Assembly (NCBI GenBank): GCA_016648135.1
Contig: JADDOH010001570.1
Location: forward strand, 1-64,000
Direction: 5' to 3'
From: Agrypnia vestita
Taxonomy: Eukaryota; Arthropoda; Insecta; Trichoptera; Phryganeidae
Length of the DNA stretch: 64,000 nucleotides
Shown here: positions 57,201 through 64,000 of the stretch, piece by piece
How the letters are laid out: every line of letters begins with the position of its first letter
Position numbering within the stretch: the stretch's first letter is position 1
Translations under genes and position numbers: made by a program
Notes under the pieces: model-generated
Told to the model about the DNA's origin: nothing
The model's database searches: none
What the model saw: the letters and a program-made list of their open reading frames with translations, nothing else

Positions 57201-59001
57201 ACCGTTCAGTTTCAGAATCGCGTTTCAAAACACTCGATTTGTGTCATCTGTTCACACGGCCGCGGTTAATAAGCGATTTGTGCGCGCGAAAATAAACGTC
57301 AGTTTGACAGTTCTGGTGCCGTTCTCCATCTTTGAATATCAGAGATACATTCGCTCATTACTTTGTTAACGAGGGCCGTGTTCCATGGCAAGACACATAA
57401 ATATCATTCTGTCAGTTCATTTTTGGTGAATAAATACCTATTTCTCTAAAATACTCTTTTTACCACCATTTTCAAATATCTCCACCAACTCCTGCCAAGC
57501 TTGGTTCTTGGCATATTTGAGTAATCCTCACACTATTACAGGTCTTTTCTACCATATTACAGGTCTTTTCTCCACTTCATCAATAAAAAATTCATTGTCA
57601 AAGCGATCCATAACCATAGAAAAGAGAATATAATCCACGCGTGCTCCTGTTGTGACATGGAACCGTGCGGTGCCCGCAACGCGACTAAACGCTCTCATAG
57701 TAATAGGATCGTGCGGGCGCCGTGCGGGTCTATTTTCTAGCGGTTGGGTTGCGGGCACCGCAGCGGTGGACTAACCGCACGGTTGTGTGTGAACGATCAT
57801 ATACAAACCTAGGTAAATGAGACCCGCACGGATCTCATGCGATTCTGAAACGGCACGGTTCCCGCTGTGTCTGAACAAGCGCTTAGAGTTCACAGAAATT
57901 CAGCAATTATTGCTCATAAAACGGCTCTGATGCAGTGGGTATCTCTTCCCTATTTGATGAATTATTATGACTATTGATTTGAAATGTTTAAGGTTTACCT
58001 GGTAAGACGAATATAAGACCTATCACCGTTGTATCGAGAAAGTAACGTATTAAATCGTACTCAATGATTCTTAATATTTTGGTAATTCGCTGCAATTATC
58101 AGCAGATTTCAATCAATAATAAATAATAGTTGAGTTTGTTTTAATTTTTGGTTATGTTATAATATCAATTTGATCGGTCGGATAATTTTGCATCATAATA
58201 TTTTCCGTACTCAATGATCCTGTTGTGCTGGTCCACGGCTTCCGCCAAAGCCTTCCCTATAAAATGGTCATCCTCCTCACTTCCCGTGATCCCGTCTCCA
58301 ATGGCAGTAATCTGAAGATGCAGCCTTTCGATCCGCGTGCAGGTATAGATGAGGATGTAGTTGAGCAAAACGTCGTGGGCGATGATGATGGAGGCGCAGG
58401 CCCAGCCCGCGTGGACACACTGCGAGTACACCAGGTGGTACACGACGGGATGATCGAAGGGAAAGGGATAACTCATCCTGAAGGGAAACTCCTTGTCTTC
58501 CCACGGCAGATTCCTCGAATTGACGTACGGCAGAGAGCAGAACATGAACATCGCCATAAATAAAGACGCCGACAGATAATTCATGTAAGTTGCGTCCTTC
58601 TCTGTCGCTAAGTAACCATTTTCATCAGCTTCTCTGGATATCCAAATTTCTGCAGCAAATTTTTTCATCAGCTTAGCCAGTTGCTTGCCACCCCACACCA
58701 AACGAACGAAGATGAATATGGCTCGGACCCCCGAGAGGAGTGTGCTGAGCCCCACACACATGGCTTCTATGTCCCCCCAAGATTTTATACAGTACAAAGT
58801 TTCACCTAAAACAGTTATGAAAACGATAAAAGCTGTAAAATATCTGTACATCTTGCACTTCCAATTCTGCTCCAATAGCCAAACAGCAGTATACCACAAT
58901 CCCAGAGCTGATATAGGAAGTGTCAAGCCTGGTACTTCCGGGACTTCGAGGCGGTAAGCAGGCTTTTTGAACCAGTCCTTTACGGATGTGAAGATGGTCA
59001 T
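48140..59001 (-). CDS. Odorant receptor OR-3 (7tm_6), five exons, 405 aa
   Basis: Same family and role as OR-1/2 but clearly diverged. Exons on the minus strand: 59001..58211, 56094..55995, 53807..53703, 51297..51142 and 48205..48140, with lengths 791/100/105/156/66 in the same phases, giving 405 residues. The start MTIFTSVKDW is preceded by an in-frame TGA five codons upstream, which fixes it. Motifs include VHAGWACASIIIAHD, NYILIYTCTRIERL, KFFSLSIESFSS and AGSYFALVKQL. The tail is three residues longer (HEEEI) than in OR-1/2. The exon 1 donor is GTACGG, weaker than GTAAGA in the paralogs. Introns contain a full-length mariner, a fold-back mariner, a Harbinger MITE and retrotransposon relics, none of which hits an exon. 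Confidence 0.93.
48354..48470. repeat. LTR-like repeat fragment at the duplication edge
   Basis: GCTAGGGAGGAATGAAAA, GGGTAACACGTATTATTCC and ATCGTAGAATATTCAATT match copy 1 at 26858..27055. Similarity to unit A ends here, so this is the right edge of the segmental duplication. Confidence 0.55.
48471..50350. other. Part of OR-3 intron 4, no recognised element
   Basis: AT-rich. 49700..50130 is GC-richer (GCGCGCAGGCCGCACC, GCGCTGGCGCCCG) and has no assignable frame; it may be a retroelement LTR or leader. Confidence 0.4.
50351..51100. mobile_element. Fold-back mariner derivative in OR-3 intron 4
   Basis: The left arm starts CGAGGTCTGTTCAAAAAGTA (irritans/Hsmar2-like terminus after TA) and runs through the leader and start codon of a transposase. 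The right arm (about 50870..51100) is an inverted copy of the first about 215 bp of the left arm, including the same ATGGATCAAAGAATCTGTAT. The true 3' half of the element is absent, so the unit is a 5'-end/5'-end palindrome of about 750 bp. Confidence 0.8.
50548..50876 (+). pseudogene. mariner transposase N-terminal fragment
   Basis: Starts MDQRICIKFCVKNKIKCADA and continues through AYGEATLGRNNVYRWYKMF, REDV-type acidic turn, ERAGRPNTSDENTVEVKKI, a stop (TGA at 50785) and ITIREIAKDLNISIGS ... NDLGMRRV. This is the helix-turn-helix DNA-binding half of an irritans-type transposase. The catalytic domain is absent, so it cannot act in transposition. Confidence 0.85.
51142..51297 (-). CDS. OR-3 exon 4
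   Basis: 156 nt between TTTTCCAG and GTAAGT, encoding STEVGDTAYNFNW and the conserved C-terminal region up to SFSS. Confidence 0.93.
51400..52425 (-). mobile_element. Helitron-like element with internal insertion, OR-3 intron 3
   Basis: On the minus strand the 5' part at about 52425..52180 has TCTGTCTGCC, CGTAACTTCGTGTAACATTC, GAATTCACCGC and GGCCGGTT, matching the Helitrons in OR-1/2 intron 1. A Helitron 3' end lies at 51425..51400: hairpin CCGTC-ATTTT-CGACGG then CTAG. About 700 bp of other sequence separates the two parts, so one interrupted element or two fragments are both possible. Confidence 0.5.
53120..53560 (-). pseudogene. Non-LTR reverse-transcriptase C-terminal remnant, OR-3 intron 3
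   Basis: The minus strand reads (frames vary) GSEPWSW, NAVEVRLLRNMCGKVDKW, then DIIKKGVLRWFGHVERMSEKR and a KIYRASVEG end, the pattern after the RT in RTE/Proto2-type lepidopteran elements. Multiple frame breaks. Confidence 0.65.
53703..53807 (-). CDS. OR-3 exon 3
   Basis: 105 nt between CTTTATAG and GTAAGT: VPETPLNVLKTALYLINSLG ... GQRLIES. Confidence 0.93.
54120..54371 (+). pseudogene. 3' end of a non-LTR retrotransposon, split by mariner copy 2
   Basis: Matches (opposite strand) the element at 40770..41130: CCAAAACAAAAACAGGACAA, GGATTAAAAC, TGAATCATGTAAAAATGTT. It lacks the 145-bp MITE of that copy. The tail continues after the mariner at 55658..55682 (TATTTTAAATAAAAATAAAA), so mariner copy 2 landed in its 3' tail. 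Confidence 0.75.
54372..55657 (-). mobile_element. Full-length mariner element, copy 2
   Basis: 1286 bp with ends TTAGGTCCTTACATATGAAA and TTTCATATGTAAGGACCTAA, flanked by TA on both sides. Transposase is on the minus strand. Nearly identical to copy 1 but in opposite orientation. It lies in OR-3 intron 2. Confidence 0.93.
54478..55470 (-). pseudogene. mariner transposase, catalytic triad intact, C-terminus frameshifted
   Basis: Same protein as copy 1 from MKNLKYRVIYEY, but the first catalytic residue is Asp (ITCDEKWILYDN), and D243 and D278 are also present. A one-base deletion in the A-run near 54490 changes the last residues (MRWKKCIDS in copy 1) to MRWQSA and a stop, so about ten C-terminal residues are lost. 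It may be active or not: the change lies after the DDE domain. The upstream in-frame methionine at 55536 adds 22 leader codons. Confidence 0.88.
55800..55915 (+). pseudogene. Possible 3' coding end of a non-LTR retrotransposon
   Basis: The frame LGLWLGQSTVELFRAAVNKV and TIANKIADVR followed by a stop resembles the end of a lepidopteran retrotransposon polyprotein. The fragment is too short to classify. Confidence 0.35.
55995..56094 (-). CDS. OR-3 exon 2
   Basis: 100 nt after TATTTTTAAG and before GTAGGT. Encodes FVSEVEDIFSPIIFCEF and a hydrophobic segment. The first base (G) completes codon 264 (Glu), as in the paralogs. Confidence 0.92.
56345..56650 (-). repeat. R1 repeat copy 5
   Basis: Reverse orientation: CGTTATCGGGCCGCCGTTGC, GATCACGAGAAAAGGG, GACGCCACGAGTTAAAAGAA and GGAAGT at the right end. 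The distal GGGTTA half is missing. Confidence 0.75.
57178..57882. mobile_element. PIF/Harbinger-type MITE with TTA target duplication, OR-3 intron 1
   Basis: Inverted ends GCGCTTGTTCAGACACAGCG and CGCTGTGTCTGAACAAGCGC, continuing inward as GGGAACCGT / ACGGTTCCC and TTTCAGAATCGC / GCGATTCTGAAA. TTA at 57175..57177 and 57883..57885. 705 bp, GC-richer than its surroundings, with no transposase. Confidence 0.87.
58211..59001 (-). CDS. OR-3 exon 1
   Basis: 791 nt, ending AACAGGATCATTGA before donor GTACGG. Read-through of this weak donor would add YGKYYDAKLSDRSN and stop at 58165, so an intron-retained short form is conceivable. Confidence 0.93.
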
Positions 59002-60235
59002 ATTTTTGCACCTTCAGAGGTTCTATAAGTAATGTGTTTCGCTACAGACACCCCAGTTGTAGTGCGGTTTGATTAACACTGTTTCGTTTTTCGAAAAATA
59101 ATAAGGACCCATTTTATGTATTTGTCTGTTTTATCGTAAATAGAATTGGAGCAAAACTGTACCTAGTACAATTCCAACAGGGGTTCGTAAACTGTGGAAT
59201 GTGGAAGTTTTTTTGGACTGCTGTGCAGTATAGTATTAAGAGGATTCTTTTGTAATATCTTAGCATATTACACTGCCTTAATTATGTCTTACGTTTTTTT
59301 ATAAGTAGATTGACATTGCAAAGACTTTAATGTACTATAAAAATGTATCTCTATATGGGATTCATAAAATTAATCCTAAAAAATACTAACTTCATATCAC
59401 CCTATTGATTATTGAAACCAAAAATTTACACTAATTTATTTTTAATGATGACCTTTGTTTTCCATATTTGTTTTTAAAGCGAATATAATTTTTGTTTAAT
59501 CTCCGACAGATCGACTCTTGAAAAATTTTGTGATATGCGAAATATACATAGCTAGTTCAAAAGCAAAGAAATATCGGGTTGATTCATTGTATGCATAGTA
59601 ACACTAGTAAGACTTTTGATACAATCTTACTTTTAAAATGGCTTTAAATAAATGTTGAAACCAAACAATGGATTTGGGTTGCTTTTGAAATTCAGGTATT
59701 TAAATTTAGGTTGATTATGAATTGCAATGACATAAAAATATATGTTGCATCTTCTGTGTATAGTTTTCTGGGATATATATGTGACCTCTCTGGGCCAGAG
59801 AGCTCACATTACACGGCAGAAAACTATACACAGAAGATTCTGAATGGTCGTCAAAACCTAAGGACATTTTTATATCTGTTGCATTGTCAGGTGTATAGTC
59901 AAATAAAGTCCTAAAAATAAGAGACGAATTTTGTTGTTGTTTTTTATTTAACAATGAAAACATACACATTTTGATAACACCGATGATACAATTATACAGA
60001 AAGAAAAATTATTAAAAACACATAGTTATAAAATAAGTACACGTTGAAATAATAATTATTTTAAACCAATCAATTTAAATAACTCACGAAATATATGAAT
60101 TTCATTTACGTCATGTTATTTGTATGTCTTATTTTTGATTCCGTATTACAATAGTTTTTGTTTCGTTTTATTTAAGTTATAAACAAGATGTAAAAGACTT
60201 TGACTTGATTTGCCAAAAAAATAGTTCATGGCGTT
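59002..60235. other. Upstream flank of OR-3 and AT-rich DNA
   Basis: No other gene recognised. Any OR-3 promoter should lie just above 59001, but I see no convincing TATA or initiator. Confidence 0.45.
59746..59843. repeat. Short perfect-stem hairpin
   Basis: TCTTCTGTGTATAGTTTTCT at about 59750 and its exact inverse AGAAAACTATACACAGAAGA at about 59819 flank an inner palindrome (TCTCTGGGCCAGAGAG, 59786..59801). It could be a tiny MITE. No target duplication was found. Confidence 0.6.
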
Positions 60236-60239
60236 AGGT

Positions 60240-60425
60240 AGGTTTTGATACGCAACGACTCAAATGGTATCCCACAGGGAATGCTCGTGGGTCCTTAACT
60301 ATTTTTTGTTGTTTATAAATGATTTTTATGGATGTGTTAACACACATCGAGGTTCTTTTATATTCTGATGATTCTATATCTATAAGTTGTTTAAACGACT
60401 GCAATATACTGTAAGAAAACTATTA
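60240..60425 (+). pseudogene. Reverse-transcriptase fragment (non-LTR)
   Basis: NGIPQGMLVGP, then FINDF-like LFINDFYG and ILMIL/SDDS after frame changes, corresponding to the RT GxPQGxxLGP ... FxxD blocks. Heavily decayed, with ends not definable. Confidence 0.5.
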
Positions 60426-61999
60426 TTTACCCAAACAATTTGCATAAATTGTAAACAATGAATAAAATCAATTGAAAACTCTCATTGAATGCAAATACTC
60501 TATAAATAATGTAAATCACACTGAATTTTCTAAAATATATGATCTGAGTATACTGTTCTATACCAGCTTTTCATTTGTGTCACATATTAATCATAAATAC
60601 AATACACCAATGATAACCCAATTTATATTGAGCATTGCTGAAGATTTAAATACGGTTTTGATATTTTATAACGCTCTAGTAAATAATCAACTTTAATACA
60701 ACTCAGTTGTATGGTTCTATAATATATAAAGACCGTAGGTACTGATAATTCAGCACAAATTCTTAAGATTTGTCAACTTTAACTTAAATCTATACATTTC
60801 ATCAATTAATTGCAATATTCTTATGAAGGAATATATAATTCTTGGTTTGTCAGTTAGAAAGAAATCAATAGACTTAAAATTTTTGTACAAAATTGTAAAT
60901 TTTCAAATTGACATTCCAATCCACATTCTCTAACAATTTTACGAGAAATAACTACACTACGTAAAATGCTTAAAATGTTTTTGGTTAGAGTTTATTGGTT
61001 TCTTCTTTTTCGTATCATGTCAAAAATGTCTCCCTGTTTATACTATTTTTTAACGGTGCTATGCTTCGTATGCACACAGACATATGATTATAATTCTTAG
61101 TTCCGTTGTTATTGCAGTATTTATTGTGAGGCTGCTTCTGTAGAATTTGTAATATCGTATGTATATGTATATATACGAGTTATATTCTGGTCGTCAGGAC
61201 CAGTCGTCTGCCGACATTTCGAACAGATCTCACTGATCATCTTCAGGGCGCCTTGTCGATGAACTACTCCACCGAAAAGCGCACAACCGTTCGGGTCCGG
61301 AGCTCACCGTCAAGTAAGAATTTGAAAAATTCTGCGTCAGGTGTTTGTGGAGGAGTGGGTCTCTCCAGCGACGCCGTTAATGCGTTTTGCTCGACTTCTA
61401 GTGATCCGTGTATTTACTTTACTATTGTCATTATTAAATAGTGAAATGGATGGACTTTCTAATTGCTTCAATATGCGGTTTATTATCAATATATTAATTA
61501 CGCCAACCAATGTCGTATGTTTCTGCATTTGGGTAATTTTTGTTGCCAGTTAAAAAAAAACATTTTAGAGTACATTAAAAATATTGATTATTTCAGTTTT
61601 ACAGACCACCTTAAAATACATTTAGACATGAAATGTTATATGCGTTTTTTAATACGAAGATGATATTTACCACAAGTTCTAAATCTTTCTAAACAATTCT
61701 GAAATACCACATTTTTTTCAATCAATTATATTTTTACTCCTGGCAAGTCATATCGAAATTGAATTTTGACACATGACTGTGCATGACCCTTTGAAAGGTG
61801 AAACGTGTTTAAATTTCCGCATTTTAATATCGTTTTGAGGTAACATTACCTAAATTGTGAGGAATATAAATTTTGAGGTTACATCTTTACCTAAATTGTG
61901 AGGTTAAAACATACAAGCTACCTTAATGTACGCGAAACGCATTTGAGGTTTGTGAGGTCAAAACACCCACGCTAAGCGTCGTTTTTGCATAAGAGCCGC
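60426..61999. other. AT-rich intergenic DNA, no gene
   Basis: A phrase at 61189..61260 (GGTCGTCAGGACCAGTCG, GACATTTCGAACAGATCTCA) has the style of a retrotransposon UTR. 61840..61960 repeats ACCTAAATTGTGAGG. Nothing else recognised. Confidence 0.45.
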
Positions 62000-62480
62000 T
62001 TCAAGGGCGCTCACAGGTGTGAAATTCCGAAAAAATGAGTTCTTAGGCTTTTGAAGACCTGGTTCTCCATAGATCGCAACACTGGAGTCAGCTGATTCCA
62101 CATAGCTGGGCCCGCAAAGTTGGAAGACTTGGTGGCTTCAGGTCTCCTTGGTACTACCTACCAGCCTGCAGAGTGCCTCCGATTTAACTGACCGCAGTGT
62201 GAGCCGTCTTCCAGTGATATTGTCTGTGCTTTTCTTTGAAGACTTTTGTACACCATCAGAGAGAGTTTGAAATTAATCCGCTCCGGCAGGCAAAGTCAAT
62301 GTAGCTGCTTCAGCATTGAGGATATCCGCGAGAACTTTGATGTCTTAAATATAAGCCTCGCCGCAGCATTCATCACTGACTGAAGTCTGTCGAGCCGAGT
62401 CCTAGGCTGTCCTGCATATATTGAGTTACAATAATCCAGTCGCGAGATGACGTACTCACTAATCAGTGACTTTGCAACGC
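62000..62480 (-). pseudogene. CR1/L2-type non-LTR retrotransposon, C-terminal remnant
   Basis: The minus strand reads SEYVISRLDYCNSIYAGQP, RTRLDRLQSVMNAAARLIFK, then KQLH-stop-LCLPERINFKL, MVYKSLQRKAQTISLED, a second stop, and NFAGPAMWNQLTPVLRSME, the typical sequence after the RT of CR1/L2 elements (LDYCN ... QNAAARL ... GPxxWNxLP). Two stops occur in a mostly continuous frame. GC-richer than its surroundings. Confidence 0.85.
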
Positions 62481-62689
62481 TTTGCTAGTTCATGCATATA
62501 TCGTCATAATCGTAGAACAACGACGCATGTGATTTTTCTCAAGTTTGCAGGAGAGCAGTTTGAAGTTTTATTTACATAAAGACACTTTATGTCATGGCTC
62601 GATAACTACAAAAAGATTTTCCTTTGAAACTTGGGTTAGTTATTTAAAGTGGATACCTTTAAAACCTCAAATATAGTCAGCGCAGTACA

Positions 62690-62870
62690 ACGACGTTTTT
62701 ACACATGCTGCATTGTTCTACGATCGCAAATCAGAACCGTCGTTATACCAACTTTGTATTACGACGGTTAAATTAATGAGAAAAAATACACTTTTTATAT
62801 ACCATTAGATGGCTTCTTTTTTTCACTTTTTAACGATCCAAAAAAGTGGATATGGAATTTTTTGCATATC
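62690..62870 (+). repeat. Diverged copy of the 24.5-kb repeat unit
   Basis: GCATTGTTCTACGATC and TTTATATACCATTAGATGGC followed by a CTTTTTAACGATCCAAAAAA block resemble parts of the tandem unit at 24471..24978, in altered order. Confidence 0.5.
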
Positions 62871-63308
62871 CATTGCAATTTTTGCATATCCAATAAATTT
62901 TATTTATTTCAAATTTACTCCTACCTAATATTCCAGTCTTTCACACACTTATAACGAATTACATTTAAGTGATTTGTAGGCCACTTTCCACTTAAGAAAG
63001 ACAATCGAATTAGTATGTGTAAGCCGCGCCGTGTGTTGGTGTTTACCTATACCCGTAAATACCAACACAGTGAAACAACGTGAGTCGTACGCACGGCTTG
63101 CACATCTTAATTCGTAAAGCTGTTTCTTTTTTAATGGAGAAGAAATTGTAATGCTTCGAAATTGGTGTCTTACTAACTTCTGTCAATTGGTCATTCACAC
63201 ATAGACATTCTGAATTGAATGTGAAGTGAATCTAGAAGTCAAAAGCATATTTAATGAAATGCATTCCGTAGCAGATGTTTCATGTGTAAACATCCAATAT
63301 TTTTAAAC

Positions 63309-63390
63309 TATAACTGGTTGCGGATATTTTATACGAACCGTATGTTATTCCGAGAGAAGTAAAATATTCACAACCAGTTATAGTTAAATA
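63309..63390. mobile_element. Short palindromic MITE
   Basis: AACTATAACTGGTTG at the left and CAACCAGTTATAGTT at the right are inverted. The left arm continues GCGGATATTTTATACGAACC, like the TTAA-flanked MITE at 6350..7193, and the right flank (ATGTCTAAC..CCGTAATAACAAC) also matches 7196..7219. Confidence 0.65.
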
Positions 63391-63451
63391 TTATGTCTAA
63401 CAACCGTAATAACAACGTTAACTCTTAAATAATCCAATTTTTTGCCCAAAG

Positions 63452-63809
63452 AACGAACGCGCTTAGTTGGCTTGAATGTATTTGGATGATTAGAAGGTTT
63501 AATGTTTACATACAATTCTATTGAGTGTATTATTAATGATGAAGGTGGTTTAGATGTAAATGAACATTTTAATTTACCAGTTGAATTTTCAAACGGTATA
63601 ATAAAAGGAAATTATTATTCTTCATATAAATTAATCCGTTGGTGACGGCTTATTCAAGAGATTGTTGAAACTGGTTGTTTTACACAAAATATTGTATTCA
63701 TTGAGAATTTAAATTATTTTTTAATTTTGCCCTATAATTTCATTTCTTTAGTTTATTTATATGCTTTTGATAACATTTTGACGATAATTATCTTTAAAAA
63801 CTCTAGGTG
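63452..63809 (+). pseudogene. AT-rich frame of about 119 codons interrupted only by TGA
   Basis: Product unknown. In one frame the sequence reads KERTRLVGLNVFG, TGA, LEGLMFTYNSIECIINDEGG, then HFNLPVEFSNGIIKGNYYSS, YKLIRW, TGA, RLIQEIVETGCF and an IILE-rich end, with the next TGA at 63807. There is no TAA or TAG over the whole stretch. Both internal TGA codons fall next to residues where Trp would be natural (FG-W-LEG, RW-W-RL). It could be DNA from an organelle or mollicute-type source that reads TGA as Trp, or an old gene/transposon in which TGG codons mutated. No family is recognised. Confidence 0.35.
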
Positions 63810-63846
63810 AACATACATATATAGCGAGTATCAGTTTCCTAATATA

Positions 63847-64000
63847 CAGTAAAATCCCGTTAATTCGAACCCTGATAATTTAAAATTCCCTATAATACAA
63901 CATTTTCAAATAAAAAAGTCCCAAATGTTAATTTTAAAATAGATTTACCCCGTTAATTCGAAAATACGGGGTAATTCGTAAATTAAGTTTTTAATAGTTT
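63847..64000 (+). mobile_element. Left end of a pogo/Tigger-type element, running off the window
   Basis: After TA (63845..63846) the sequence begins CAGTAAAATCCCGTTAATTC and repeats the CCGTTAATTCGAA phrase at about 63951, matching the style of Tigger termini (CAGTA...CCGCTAATTCG). Only about 150 bp is inside the window. Confidence 0.6.

Overview
The window is about 64 kb of AT-rich, intron-bearing, transposon-rich nuclear DNA from an insect, most likely a moth or butterfly (Lepidoptera). I infer this from the odorant-receptor family, the exon layout (one 791-nt first exon followed by 100, 105, 156 and about 60 nt exons) and the mix of mariner, hAT, Helitron, pogo/Tigger, PIF/Harbinger, P-like and Jockey/RTE/CR1 remnants. 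No bacterial operons, CRISPR arrays or functional tRNA/rRNA genes were seen.

The host content is one small odorant-receptor (7tm_6) cluster. OR-1 (+, 7873..16057, 402 aa) and OR-2 (+, 38397..46724, 402 aa) are tandem paralogs, about 89% identical by hand count. OR-3 (-, 59001..48140, 405 aa) is a more distant paralog that converges on OR-2. All three have five exons with the same lengths and phases (exons 1-4 are 791/100/105/156 nt), and all rebuild without a stop. A perfect stray copy of the OR-3 last exon lies at 26638..26703 (-). It sits at the far end of a segmental duplication (unit A about 6.12-26.96 kb, unit B about 37.63-48.47 kb) whose breakpoint falls inside OR-3 intron 4, next to an LTR-like repeat. 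Unit A therefore looks like a derived copy of OR-2 plus the tail of OR-3.

Layout: 1-4.8 kb, no recognised gene, one repeat; 4.8-6.1 kb, full-length mariner; 6.3-7.2 kb, TTAA-flanked MITE with a nested retrotransposon; 7.9-16.1 kb, OR-1 with a truncated non-LTR element, a Helitron end and a hAT MITE in its introns; 17-26.5 kb, a decayed RTE element broken up by later insertions (MITEs, SINE, hAT, P-like transposase, palindromes, an exact 254-bp tandem duplication); 26.6 kb, stray OR exon; 26.8-28.3 kb, LTR-like repeats; 28.7-31.6 kb, a tandem repeat of about 115 bp packed with heat-shock-element pentamers, interrupted by a 1.9-kb insert that includes a GC-rich block; 33.3-37.4 kb, a complete pogo/Tigger element with a nested retrotransposon; 38.4-46.7 kb, OR-2; 48.1-59.0 kb, OR-3 with a second mariner and many remnants in its introns; 59-64 kb, retrotransposon debris, an AT-rich frame interrupted only by TGA, and the start of another pogo-type element.

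Shared and private insertions in units A and B give a relative chronology: the intron-1 Helitron and the intron-4 hAT MITE predate the duplication, most others follow it. The strongest candidates for something undescribed are the HSE-saturated satellite, the contrast between diversifying exons 1-2 and conserved exons 3-5 of OR-1/OR-2, and the frame near 63.5 kb that reads through if TGA is Trp. All calls come from reading the sequence; no database search was run.
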